From NCBI RefSeq assembly GCF_002119525.1, contig NZ_CP017916.1, positions 1,426,001 through 1,490,000 on the forward strand: a stretch of DNA of 64,000 bases, in the 5' to 3' direction. Of the stretch, positions 35,901 to 44,729 are shown one piece after another. Every line of letters begins with the position of its first letter. Position 1 is the stretch's first letter. The position numbers and the translations under genes were made by a program. This DNA comes from Vibrio syngnathi. GTDB lineage: Bacteria; Pseudomonadota; Gammaproteobacteria; Enterobacterales; Vibrionaceae. The notes below the pieces were generated by a model. The model made no database searches. It was not told the DNA's origin and saw only the letters and a program-made list of their open reading frames with translations.

Positions 35901-36655
35901 CCATTATCCTTGAAGCTATTCGTTCTGTATCGATGAAGTACTCTAATTTTTATCTCACACTTGAAGACACGAACAAGAAAATTCGCGCAGTATCAAATTT
36001 GCTTGGTCGGTCGGTAGGAACGTCAAATCCATTTCCTGCTATTGAGGAAGTGCAACTTGGTGTTGTAAGTAAAATCGAGAAATTCGAGAGCTGGGATTCA
36101 TTGGGAACATTTAACAACGAATGGGAAAAATGGGCTGAAGCTACAACAGCAACCGTCCCAAGTGATGCGTTTATTAAAACTTTTGAGTCTGCATACCGCT
36201 CATTATCACTCCTGAAGCTTAACACGAGCTTAAGTTCACTAGTTGATCTCGAAATCCGTATGACCGAGAACGGTACGCAACGAACTATACGTAACGATTC
36301 TGATTTGGCTGGAGTAAGTAGTGAGGGGATTTCGAAACTAGCTGTTATCGTCGTTTTTTGCGGGATGGTCCGCTATTTATGTCCAGACCCGCAGACCATA
36401 ATCCACTGGCCTGTCGATGAACTAGGAAAAATTTCGCTTTCCAATACTCGCCTTCTGTTCAATATGATGTCGGATAAAGGCATAACGCTTATCACCGCAG
36501 AACCTAACTACCGTAGGGAAATGCTGAAGTATTACGTTAACAAACTTCATATTGACCGACGTTATGGGGTAATGACTTATGTAGACGTTCGTAAAAATCG
36601 GGATTCAAGTCGACTGTTCTCGGTAGTTAACACCCAATCAGAGAAGGAGGCTTGA
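32915..36655 (+). CDS. SMC-like coiled-coil ATPase of a Wadjet/Mks-type system (DUF3584-like)
   Basis: A 1246-residue protein starting at ATG 32915 (AAGG upstream); a frame from 32825 adds 30 residues without a ribosome site. The N-terminal head has a Walker A motif TGENGDGKST (residues 34-43). Long coiled coils run from about residue 260 to 1000, broken by a hinge-like region near 510-560. The C-terminal head has GVSSEGISKLA in the signature position and a Walker B, IIHWPVDELGKI. The MukB/JetC-like layout suggests ATP-driven DNA loading or loop extrusion. It is the first of four genes with 1-2 bp gaps. The signature differs from the standard LSGGQ. Confidence 0.85.
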   Translation: MSQQKNTLLKVIVNKSHFEDRLVEVKSDGHTLFTGENGDGKSTTLSLYGAFYGAEPSKLVDRDAGKLPFVKYYLPQSKSFIAYEYLKKGQSKVAFIYKNGSNGIAYRFADISAEELLSKQNISALDHDYGSTRDWLSQHIKKQVHVSQPITTTQDYRCIIQNNRSQLGKRRNSNGQLLTIAQRYSLCDPEHSMLHIDVLVSTMMRNNNMLENFRRMITDAFIAPKVSLSKSPYNKADIDHLDALKAIRELEKHQKTFDNALMLSQRMDDLYTEAANVLNQMLSKCDSEIQRRAEISEQLDVAQKRLREFTEKAEIRRLELNESLNDIRRNLQSIDRDLTSIHQKRERFEIKECIQKVISERDQSEVIRAQHRQALDHLKILRKGFESEEKQLESELQKLDNQHLKMANEIYRKVDLHKEEFRKFQDDTKAVVKQAESEHLKNITEINKKYRNLSLEAAANLSDARIGVERAGNITLEQKNELESYQRKINSIRDDINEEHQNLNVANDKVISLTKIHESLLNDIDTAVKTKASYQAKINKIQELLNPASNTFAAFLNNEVADWKSTVGKTINPALLSNTKLSPQLGDNYQYNQHLIHGIELDLSSVNSEFSREEEQLIDDLQTLEAKIASTTKTEKEHIRQAREAYSELSGFKQMVLVANDVINKHNENVKRFQLQLDNNKQVFAEEARDRVVEAKKFVNECELRVSQTSTAHDDNIANVTNTYNNTILQIESDATLKESEIEAAIDGLEESAKKDKKVTNQRKSHLKAVHADKLKSDGIDPAVISEAREVVAQLEYRIDCIDKSHDLISEYNTWLAKDWSRVDTLTREEKDLNDREQEAVRLIGGHTKKKAEDETKHNVVITQLNKEKNCCNTNIDELEKAATRLKDIILQEYVTKDASLELVSVEVVISQSSDLVKQISSNRDAIIKSVDKVTEVLSELGTTNDISQFWEEVKRKRKQELAQNSPEKAFGSDFKVALLPSLDQLINVVIPEKQSIILEAIRSVSMKYSNFYLTLEDTNKKIRAVSNLLGRSVGTSNPFPAIEEVQLGVVSKIEKFESWDSLGTFNNEWEKWAEATTATVPSDAFIKTFESAYRSLSLLKLNTSLSSLVDLEIRMTENGTQRTIRNDSDLAGVSSEGISKLAVIVVFCGMVRYLCPDPQTIIHWPVDELGKISLSNTRLLFNMMSDKGITLITAEPNYRREMLKYYVNKLHIDRRYGVMTYVDVRKNRDSSRLFSVVNTQSEKEA

Positions 36656-36656
36656 T

Positions 36657-37301
36657 ATGTCTGGCTTTGAAAGAACCGTTGAACTACTTATGCAAGAGGA
36701 AGTAATTTGTAATACGGCTTACAGTGCTGAATTTGCATTCTTGACCGACAACATCAAGCGAAGTGAGGTCGATCAGTATCTACGCCAAATAGGGCGCTCA
36801 TTGGAAAAAACAAGTGATAACCTTGGTTATCTAATGGTCTTTTCGAACTTAGATGACAGCGCCAAGAAACGACGTGTCACCGCTCAGTTTAAGAAAATTG
36901 AGAGTGAACTATCAACACTTGTGGATTGGTTGTGCTTTGCACGTAACATTGATGAAAACTCTAATCCAATCAGTGCTGGAGAAAGAATAACCGAGTCAGA
37001 GCTACTTGCTGCAATTGAAGCGTCTAGACCTCTAGCTGAACAGCTTACTTCCATCGCGAATAAGCTTGGCCGATCTATAAAATCTCGAGAGGTCAAAAGG
37101 AAGCTGACCTCGGTTCTTAATTACCTTACTGACACGGGTTATTTTGTTCAGTTAAACACTACAGGCTCGGTGTACGAGGCGACTGCAAAATGGTCATTTT
37201 TGTACGATGTACTTGAATTTTATAATCAAAGACACGCAATTGACACTAGCGAACAAAGCAAGGTAACTCTTGAAGAATCTCAACAACAGTTAGAGCTCTA
37301 A
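36657..37301 (+). CDS. small SMC partner, MukE/JetB-like
   Basis: A 214-residue protein in the place and of the size expected for the winged-helix (KITE) subunit of MukBEF, MksBEF and Wadjet complexes. The second half carries a likely winged helix (KSREVKRKLTSVLNYLTDTGYFVQLNTTGSVYEATAKW). Its ATG is 2 bp after the ATPase stop. The assignment rests on position, length and this fold-like segment, with no strong motif. Confidence 0.6.
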   Translation: MSGFERTVELLMQEEVICNTAYSAEFAFLTDNIKRSEVDQYLRQIGRSLEKTSDNLGYLMVFSNLDDSAKKRRVTAQFKKIESELSTLVDWLCFARNIDENSNPISAGERITESELLAAIEASRPLAEQLTSIANKLGRSIKSREVKRKLTSVLNYLTDTGYFVQLNTTGSVYEATAKWSFLYDVLEFYNQRHAIDTSEQSKVTLEESQQQLEL

Positions 37302-37303
37302 GT

Positions 37304-38533
37304 ATGAATCGACAACATGAATCGAAACGTGCACTTTCAGCGCTCAGCAATCACTGGGAAGCTATTGATTCGGCATGTTATGAGAGTGGGGGAATCATCC
37401 CTAACACTGAAGAGGGGGAAGTTGTATCTAAGGCACTCCTTTCCTCAAAACTTGCTTATCTCACTGATGATGATGTGGGTGTTCAGATTCACTCATCGGT
37501 CAAAAAGGTACTGAACCGAGCGACTTCTAGCATCCGATTTAGAGAAAAACATGGTGAGTTCTCTGGCTTTATAGAGTCCATTGATTTTGCAATTGGTCAT
37601 TATAGGTCGACGAAGCATAACGACGTGATGCATGAAGAGGCGTTTGACGAAGTGCGTGATATTGTCGTAGAAATGATGGACGCACTAACCGAAGCGACAC
37701 AGATGTTCCACCATGTAGTTAATAATGAATTCTCGACAGTTTATGATGTTGACAGCAAGATCCAACAGATCACTCGATGCAAGAACGAAGTAATCCGGCT
37801 GAATGACATTCTCGAGAAACTCTCGGTTAAACATTTACGTGAATGGGTAGTAACCGATCTGCGCCTTGAAGGCCTGATCATGAAGCGCTTAAAGGCAAGT
37901 GTCGATGAAGCCTTGAACGATATTGGTGTTTCTAACCGTAAATTGGTGGAAATGCTTCTTAAAATCCAACGAAATGAAGATCGAAAAAAGAAAAATCGAA
38001 TTATCGACGTCTCAAAAATTCTCCTCGGTGATAATGGTGCATTCTCAAATCCGCTTATCGATCCTGACGACTTACCAGACAATTTATGGGTAGGTGGGGC
38101 CTTGGAGATTGGTGGGTACCCATCGATTTACACCAACTTTGACTGCGAAGAACTAAATGACATTGTTCAGTCTGTCGCTAGTCAATCTCAAAATAATACG
38201 CCCGAACCGGTTATAGAGAAATCGAACGCGACTGAAGACAGTCGGGGGGTAACTAAGTCAATTGAGATTGATGAGATTGATGAGACTCTTGAAGATTTGT
38301 TCTCAGCTCTTGGAGTTGGTGCTATCAAAGACGTGGTGACATCATCTGTAGATATTCGAGAACGTCTAGAACTAGATATTCCTGTTGATGAGTGGTTAAT
38401 GCTTATCGCAACCTACATTAGTGCACAGGGGAAAGTCTCTATGCCGCAATATCATGTTGAATATGATTCCCATGTCTCCATGCCGCTTGACGGTAACTTG
38501 CAAGTGACAGACATTAAGTTTGTAAGGAAGTAG
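37304..38533 (+). CDS. putative kleisin-type subunit, JetA-like
   Basis: A 409-residue, mostly helical protein with start 3 bp after the preceding stop. Helical regions cover residues about 1-270, then a Ser/Asn-rich linker (about 285-320), then an acidic helical end (EIDEIDETLEDLFSALGVG). The place between the small partner and the nuclease, and the size, fit the kleisin (MukF/JetA) of an SMC complex. No sequence motif proves it. Confidence 0.55.
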   Translation: MNRQHESKRALSALSNHWEAIDSACYESGGIIPNTEEGEVVSKALLSSKLAYLTDDDVGVQIHSSVKKVLNRATSSIRFREKHGEFSGFIESIDFAIGHYRSTKHNDVMHEEAFDEVRDIVVEMMDALTEATQMFHHVVNNEFSTVYDVDSKIQQITRCKNEVIRLNDILEKLSVKHLREWVVTDLRLEGLIMKRLKASVDEALNDIGVSNRKLVEMLLKIQRNEDRKKKNRIIDVSKILLGDNGAFSNPLIDPDDLPDNLWVGGALEIGGYPSIYTNFDCEELNDIVQSVASQSQNNTPEPVIEKSNATEDSRGVTKSIEIDEIDETLEDLFSALGVGAIKDVVTSSVDIRERLELDIPVDEWLMLIATYISAQGKVSMPQYHVEYDSHVSMPLDGNLQVTDIKFVRK

Positions 38534-38534
38534 C

Positions 38535-39428
38535 ATGAACATCAAAGTCGTTATGCTCGCTAAAAAAATCGTAACCTTACGATTAAAAATGTTTCCTGTC
38601 TCTAAAGCGTCTGATCAGCTCGTGAGCGAAACTGGCATCGTGCATTATAGAGCCAAAGGTCAGTACATGATTACGCAAGATGAACTCTCTGAGATAGAGC
38701 GCTATTATGATGAATATTTGGGTGGTTCATTACGATTGTTTACCCAAGAATCTAACCGGATTGATGCCTCGAAAGTATCCAGTGATGAGAAATCTGCAAA
38801 AGGAGGCGTCTTCGAGGCACTTCTTTCCATCGTACCGCTTTGTGAACTTCATTTAACTTCGGGCGTTATTTCTAAAGATATCAAAGCTATCATTTCCGTC
38901 CCTTTTGAAAGTCTTATTATTGATAAGATCGACAAGTTGGTGGTGATCGAAAACTCAGAACTTCTAGTTCAAAGCAGTAGATTGATGCAAACACTACCTA
39001 ATGAGTGGCAAACAGGTACTCTATTGGTTTATCGGGGACATGGGGAAAGTCAGAAGCAAATTAAATCATTACTAGAAAGTCTTCGCTCTAAAACTCAGGT
39101 CGGGTTCTACTTCGACTATGACTTGTCAGGAATGAAGCTCATCAACACATTGATGAGGTATGTGGATTGCCAAGCGAGTATCATTACCCCGCGTTTCACT
39201 AACGAACAACTTAAACGCTTAACGAGTAAAATTAATTATGCCAAGCAGTACATTGAAGGTACACAACTGTTAACTAAGACATACGACTCCGATGTGGATT
39301 TTGAGAAAGTCATCCATCAAACAACCCAAAACTTGTTGAATAGTGAGCTTTCGGTGACGCAAGAAAGCTTAGTCGCACATGATATAGAATTAGTAAGTAA
39401 TCCACTAAATTGGAATGAAACAGGCTGA
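38535..39428 (+). CDS. Toprim-type nuclease subunit, JetD/MksG-like
   Basis: A 297-residue protein. Toprim metal residues are visible: glutamate E139 in LVVIENSELL, and the D-x-D pair D194/D196 in FYFDYDLSGMKLI. The segment LLVYRGHGESQKQI separates them, as in the DUF2220 domain of JetD, the subunit that cuts closed circular DNA in Wadjet. It is about 100 residues shorter than typical JetD. Its ATG is 2 bp after the previous stop, so all four genes are one unit. Confidence 0.75.
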   Translation: MNIKVVMLAKKIVTLRLKMFPVSKASDQLVSETGIVHYRAKGQYMITQDELSEIERYYDEYLGGSLRLFTQESNRIDASKVSSDEKSAKGGVFEALLSIVPLCELHLTSGVISKDIKAIISVPFESLIIDKIDKLVVIENSELLVQSSRLMQTLPNEWQTGTLLVYRGHGESQKQIKSLLESLRSKTQVGFYFDYDLSGMKLINTLMRYVDCQASIITPRFTNEQLKRLTSKINYAKQYIEGTQLLTKTYDSDVDFEKVIHQTTQNLLNSELSVTQESLVAHDIELVSNPLNWNETG

Positions 39429-39746
39429 TATTAAAACTGATTAACCAGCAAGCTGTGGTATGAAGGTTATATAGTCAACTGACATAATGGCGTTAGTTCG
39501 AAACTTTTCTTTTTTTTACTCAGATCAGCACTAGTTTTTAAGTTCTGTCGGGGTACATTTCTTTAATCTGCATGTTGAAAAATCTTCAGAAGATCAATCG
39601 TAAAACAGTCCATATCTATTGTAATGACAAGCTTGATTCATGGCTGTTAGCTAACTCTATGAATTAACTAACAGTCTCAAAAGTAGTAAGATGCTAACTT
39701 AGTTGCATTTAAGATTGACCAGCATTGGCGAGAAAGGAACTTTTGA
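39429..39746. other. intergenic region before the hsd operon, with a dyad
   Basis: 318 bp without a gene. ctgttagctaa (39644) and ttaactaacag (39664) form a near-perfect 11-bp inverted repeat about 70 bp before the hsdR start, a candidate operator or attenuator. I could not place a convincing promoter. Confidence 0.45.
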
Positions 39747-42700
39747 GTGGAAAAAAGTAATTTTGAGTTTTTAAAGCATCATGACGAATTACTGTTTCGG
39801 TTAGCAAACCGTGCAGAGCAATGTTTTGTTCCTGATCCAAATACCACACTGGTTAAGATACGCCAACTGGGTGAAGCATTAGCGCAAAACGTCGCTGCGC
39901 GCATAGGTGTCCAATACGGCAAAGATGAAAGTGGGCGGGATATCAGACAAGTCGACCTCTTACGTAATCTTGAGTATAAGTTGACCCTAGACCAGCGTAT
40001 CAATGACTCTTTCCACACTATTAGAAAGCTTGGAAACACGGCCAATCATGACTTCACTTCATCGAGTCACCGTGATGCACTAAAAGCATTAGTATTAGGA
40101 CACGCCCTTAGTGCCTGGTATCACACCCTATTTGGTGGGGCTCATGCCAAAGGTTTTAAACCACAACCCTTTATAAAACCTGAAGACCCATCTGATCATG
40201 TACGTAAGTTAGAAGAAAAACTACAAGCGTTAGAAGTTACCCAGCAGCGAACCTCAGAGCGTCTGAAAGTTGCTGAACAGCTCAAACAAGTTGAAGCAGA
40301 AAAAACCGCAGCCTTGAAAAGCCGAGCCGAGCAAATGCAGGCAGAAAGCCAGCTTTGGGAGGAAGTGGCGACTGAGCATGAGGATACGTTAACTCAATAT
40401 CGTAAGAAGATGGACGAGGCCAATCTAATTTATCTGGCTGAATTCAACCAACAAGACAAACAAGCTCAAGCCAAAGTTATTGAGCTTGTTGAAAAGTCGC
40501 GTCTTGAATTAAATGAACAAGAGACGCGCGTGCTTATCGATGAACAACTTAATGATGCACAATGGACAACAGATACGGTTAACTTAAGATATTCAAAAGG
40601 GGCAAGGCCTGTAGCTAACGAAAACCGTGCTATTGCTGAATGGCCAACTTCATCTGGGCCTGCGGACTATGTGTTGTTCTCAGGTCTAACGCCTGTTGCT
40701 GTGGTGGAAGCTAAAAAGAGCGCTAAGAACGTATATGGTGCAATTGATCAAGCTAAGCGTTATGCAAAAGGGCTAACAGAGAAAGGTGGGATCACCATTG
40801 AAACGACTTACGGAGAGTTTCAAGTTCCGATTGTTTTTGCTACTAATGGCCGCCCCTATTTAGAACAGTTAGAACAAGAAAGTGGTATCTGGTTTTTAGA
40901 TGTACGTGACAGCACCAACCGACGTCGTGCCCTAAAAGGTTGGTACACACCGCAAGAAATCAAAACGTACTTAAGACAAACACCACAACAGGCTAACAAA
41001 GACCTGATGGATATGAGTTTTGATTTTAAATTGAAGCTGCGTGATTATCAGGTTGATGCGATTAAATCTGTTGAAAAGACCATTAGGGAGGGGCGAGACC
41101 GGGCATTAATTGCTATGGCAACAGGTACGGGTAAAACAAAAACTTGTATAGCATTGTCGTATCGGTTACTTGCTAAAGAGCGTTTTCGCCGTATTTTATT
41201 TTTGGTTGATAGATCGGCTCTAGGAGAGCAAGCAACTTCTGATTTTAAAACGGTTCAAATGCAAGAAATGCTGACATTTGATGACGACTTCTCTGTGCTA
41301 GGTATGGAAATGGATAAACTTCCTATAGCCAAACCCGAAGACGATACCAAGGTGCATGTTGCGACCGTACAAGGCTTAGTTAAACGTATTTTGTACCCGA
41401 ACGATGGTGATACCAAGCCGGGGGTTGGCCAATACGACTGCATTGTGGTTGATGAATGCCACCGTGGCTACCTGCTTGACAGAATATTAAGCGATACCGA
41501 ATTAGAGTTTCGTGATCAAAAGGATTACCAATCTAAGTACCGTGCCGTTCTAGAATACTTTGACGCTTTCAAAATAGGTTTAACCGCGACACCAGCGCTG
41601 CACACAGTAGATATTTTTGGTGAACCTATTTTCAGTTACAGTTATACCGAAGCTGTACTAGATGGCTATTTGAACGATCACCTCCCACCTGTTCGTATTC
41701 ATACTAAGCTAGCAGAACAGGGCATTCATTACGAAGTGAATGACGAAGTTCAAGCTTACAATGTTGAAGACAACACGGTAGAGAAGTACAACACGCCGGA
41801 TGAGCTCGATTTCGACGTATCTCAGTTTAACCGTAAGGTCATTAGCCCAAGCTTTACCAAACAAGTAACTAAGTGGTTGATTGAAAGTGATGCCATTAGC
41901 CCTTATTCAGAAGCAAAAACCTTAATCTTTTGTGTTACCGACAAACATGCCGATCAGGTAGTCGAGGCATTAAAAGAAGCGTGTGAACATTATCATGGTG
42001 AAGTGGAAGATGATGCCATTCAAAAGATCACTGGAGCCAGTGATAAACCACTAGAAAAAATCCGCCTGTTTAAAAATGATCGCCTGCCCAACATCGCCGT
42101 CACGGTTGATTTATTAACAACAGGTATCGATGTACCAAGAATTTGCAATCTGGTCTTCCTCCGCCGAGTGAATAGTCGAATTCTATTTGAACAGATGCTT
42201 GGCCGTGCAACCCGCTTGTGTGATGAAATTGGTAAAGGGCCATTTAAAATCTACGACGCCGTAGATATCTATACCCAGTTAGAAGACGTCAATAGCATGA
42301 AGCCCGTCGTCACTAACGTGAACGTGACCTTTACTGAACTTGAAAATGAGATGGCGCAAGTGGATGAAGATGACCTACAAACGCTCGCCAAAAATCAATT
42401 CATCGCTAAGCTGCAAGTGAAACGTCGCCACTTAACCGACAACCAGCGTGAGAACTTTGAAACTATTGTTGGTCAATCGCCAGAAGATTTTATTCAAGAT
42501 TTGAAAAAACGACCGTTAAATGAAGTGGCGCAATGGTTTACCAATCACCCAGGTTTAGGTGAGTTACTCGATGCCAAAGTCACAGGCGGAGGAAGCCGTC
42601 CACCAGTCATTATTTCAGAGCATGATGATGAAGTGACAGGCATTACTACAGGTTACGGCGATGGCCAAAAACCTGCCGATTATCTGCAAGCATTCACCGA

Positions 42701-43208
42701 CTTTGTTAAAGCGAATAGCAACCGATTGATTGCTATTCAAACAGTCGTGCAAAAACCTTGGGAATTAACAAGAAAAAGCTTAAAAGAATTGGCGCTAGAG
42801 CTTGAAAAGAACCGCTTTAGAGAACAAGATCTGCAAGTTGCGTGGAACGAAGTGAAAAACGAAGAAATTGCCGCCAGAATCATTGGCTTTATTCGTCAAG
42901 CCGCATTGGGCGAAGCTCTCATTCCATTTGACCAGCGTGTCGATAAAGCATTAGCGACCATGTTAGCTAGCCAGCAATGGAAGACACCACAAAAGCAGTG
43001 GTTAGAGCTTATTGCCAAGCAAATGAAGGCCACCACCATTGTTGACTTGCCCGCATTAGACCAAGGCATTTTTAAACAGCAACAAGGTGGTATTAAACGC
43101 GCCAACAAACTCTTTGAACAGCCTATAGAGGATGTTCTACTCCAATTTAACAAAGCACTGTGGCTAGCCCCTCAATCGGAAGCGCCGCAGCAAGCAAAAA
43201 CAGCGTAA
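39747..43208 (+). CDS. hsdR: type I restriction endonuclease subunit HsdR
   Basis: A 1153-residue motor-nuclease. The N-terminus is DUF4145-like (residues about 1-130), followed by a coiled coil (about 155-230). The nuclease domain has D307 in PADYVLF and E321-A-K323 in VVEAKK. The helicase has Walker A ATGTGKT (about 458-466), DECH at 569-572, TGASDKPLEKI and the late motif QMLGRATRLCDE. With HsdM and HsdS it cuts DNA lacking the system's methylation after ATP-driven translocation. It starts at GTG 39747 after AAAGGAA. It resembles the EcoEI-type (type IB) branch by the DUF4145 start. Confidence 0.95.
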   Translation: MEKSNFEFLKHHDELLFRLANRAEQCFVPDPNTTLVKIRQLGEALAQNVAARIGVQYGKDESGRDIRQVDLLRNLEYKLTLDQRINDSFHTIRKLGNTANHDFTSSSHRDALKALVLGHALSAWYHTLFGGAHAKGFKPQPFIKPEDPSDHVRKLEEKLQALEVTQQRTSERLKVAEQLKQVEAEKTAALKSRAEQMQAESQLWEEVATEHEDTLTQYRKKMDEANLIYLAEFNQQDKQAQAKVIELVEKSRLELNEQETRVLIDEQLNDAQWTTDTVNLRYSKGARPVANENRAIAEWPTSSGPADYVLFSGLTPVAVVEAKKSAKNVYGAIDQAKRYAKGLTEKGGITIETTYGEFQVPIVFATNGRPYLEQLEQESGIWFLDVRDSTNRRRALKGWYTPQEIKTYLRQTPQQANKDLMDMSFDFKLKLRDYQVDAIKSVEKTIREGRDRALIAMATGTGKTKTCIALSYRLLAKERFRRILFLVDRSALGEQATSDFKTVQMQEMLTFDDDFSVLGMEMDKLPIAKPEDDTKVHVATVQGLVKRILYPNDGDTKPGVGQYDCIVVDECHRGYLLDRILSDTELEFRDQKDYQSKYRAVLEYFDAFKIGLTATPALHTVDIFGEPIFSYSYTEAVLDGYLNDHLPPVRIHTKLAEQGIHYEVNDEVQAYNVEDNTVEKYNTPDELDFDVSQFNRKVISPSFTKQVTKWLIESDAISPYSEAKTLIFCVTDKHADQVVEALKEACEHYHGEVEDDAIQKITGASDKPLEKIRLFKNDRLPNIAVTVDLLTTGIDVPRICNLVFLRRVNSRILFEQMLGRATRLCDEIGKGPFKIYDAVDIYTQLEDVNSMKPVVTNVNVTFTELENEMAQVDEDDLQTLAKNQFIAKLQVKRRHLTDNQRENFETIVGQSPEDFIQDLKKRPLNEVAQWFTNHPGLGELLDAKVTGGGSRPPVIISEHDDEVTGITTGYGDGQKPADYLQAFTDFVKANSNRLIAIQTVVQKPWELTRKSLKELALELEKNRFREQDLQVAWNEVKNEEIAARIIGFIRQAALGEALIPFDQRVDKALATMLASQQWKTPQKQWLELIAKQMKATTIVDLPALDQGIFKQQQGGIKRANKLFEQPIEDVLLQFNKALWLAPQSEAPQQAKTA

Positions 43209-43238
43209 CGCTGTGAAACCCAGAAAGGTATTGTATTA

Positions 43239-44729
43239 ATGAGCACTCAAGATCTCGTCGCCAAACTTTGGAATTTATGTAACTTACTGCGTGACGACGG
43301 CGTGACCTATCACGAATACCTTAATGAGTTAACCTATCTGGTTTTCTTAAAAATGGTCGATGAAACAGGCCAAGATGAACTGCTACCAGAAGGTTATCGT
43401 TGGGAAAATTTAGAAAAGTATAATTCAGCCACTCGTTTAGAAGAGTACCAACAACTACTTCTTCATTTGGGCTCAAATGGTTCACTGATCACCAAAGCAA
43501 TTTTTAAAAGTGCCAATACCGTTATTCGTAAACCTGCCACACTAAACAAACTGGTTGTTGAGATTGATAAGCTTGATTGGTACAGCGCGAAAACCGAAGG
43601 TTTAGGCGACATGTACGAAGGCTTGTTAGAAATCAACGCAGGTGAGAAAAAATCCGGTGCAGGGCAATACTTCACACCACGAGTGCTTATCGATGTGATG
43701 ATTGAGCTAATGAAGCCAAACCTAGATGATGTAATTGTTGACCCAACTGCAGGTACCGGCGGCTTCTTAATCAGTGCGCACAACTACCTAAAAGAGAACA
43801 ATGATATTGACGGGTTAGATACTCTGCCATATGACAAATATCAACACGACACTTTTTTCGGTATGGAATTGGTGCCAGATACGCGACGCCTCGCCATGAT
43901 GAATCTGATGTTGCATGACCTAGCTGTCGATGATGAAAACTCAGGTATTCTATTTGGTGATACTTTATCTAATGAAGGTAAAGCTCTACCACCAGCCAGC
44001 CTAATTTTAGCTAACCCACCATTTGGTACTAAACAAGGTGGTGGCGTACCAACTCGCGATGATTTGGTTCATTACACCAGTAACAAGCAGCTCGCGTTCT
44101 TACACTTGATGTACCACAAAATGCTTAAACCGGGTGGTCGTGCAGCAGTGGTATTGCCAGACAACGTTTTGTTTGAAGGCTCTGTCGGGCAAACCATCCG
44201 TAAAGATTTGATGGAGAAGTGTAATCTACACACCATTCTGCGTTTGCCAACTGGTATCTTCTACGCCGCAGGGGTAAAAACTAATGTGTTGTTCTTCTCT
44301 AAATCTGAAGATGTAAAACAAGATAAAGCTCAAACCAAGAATGTATGGGTGTATGACCTACGCTCTAACATGCCTAAATTTGGCAAACGTACCGTACTGA
44401 CCAAAAAGCACTTTGAAGAGTTTTACCAAGCGGTAGGCAGCGATTTAACTCAGGTAGATGAGGAAGCTCGCAAAGCGTTTATCAGTAGCCATAAAGACGA
44501 CGCGGATGGTTGCCGCTTACGTTGTTTTAGCCGTGACGAGATAAAAACTAAAGATGAATCACTTGATCTAAGTTGGATTCGTGATGAAAACAATGAAGAC
44601 GCTTCAAAGCTGCCTGCGCCAGATGTGCTGATTAATGAAGCACTGGTTGAAATGGCAGGGGCAATGGAAGAGCTAAAAGCGATTTTGGTGGATTTGGATT
44701 CAGCGGAAAGAGACGAGGTGACTCTGTGA
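43239..44729 (+). CDS. hsdM: type I DNA methyltransferase subunit HsdM
   Basis: A 496-residue N6-adenine methyltransferase. The N-terminal helical domain (KLWNLCNLLRDDGVTYHEYLNELTYLVFLKM) is typical. The SAM motif DPTAGTGGFL starts at residue 168 and the catalytic NPPF is at 259-262. AGAAAGG precedes the start. The last four bases (GTGA) overlap the hsdS start, so the two are translationally coupled. Confidence 0.96.
   Translation: MSTQDLVAKLWNLCNLLRDDGVTYHEYLNELTYLVFLKMVDETGQDELLPEGYRWENLEKYNSATRLEEYQQLLLHLGSNGSLITKAIFKSANTVIRKPATLNKLVVEIDKLDWYSAKTEGLGDMYEGLLEINAGEKKSGAGQYFTPRVLIDVMIELMKPNLDDVIVDPTAGTGGFLISAHNYLKENNDIDGLDTLPYDKYQHDTFFGMELVPDTRRLAMMNLMLHDLAVDDENSGILFGDTLSNEGKALPPASLILANPPFGTKQGGGVPTRDDLVHYTSNKQLAFLHLMYHKMLKPGGRAAVVLPDNVLFEGSVGQTIRKDLMEKCNLHTILRLPTGIFYAAGVKTNVLFFSKSEDVKQDKAQTKNVWVYDLRSNMPKFGKRTVLTKKHFEEFYQAVGSDLTQVDEEARKAFISSHKDDADGCRLRCFSRDEIKTKDESLDLSWIRDENNEDASKLPAPDVLINEALVEMAGAMEELKAILVDLDSAERDEVTL

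Noticed and set aside
32915..36655. Lamassu/DdmC-type SMC protein
   Set aside because: The neighbours (small partner, helical protein, Toprim nuclease) do not match Lamassu genes, and the Toprim partner points to the Wadjet/Mks group.
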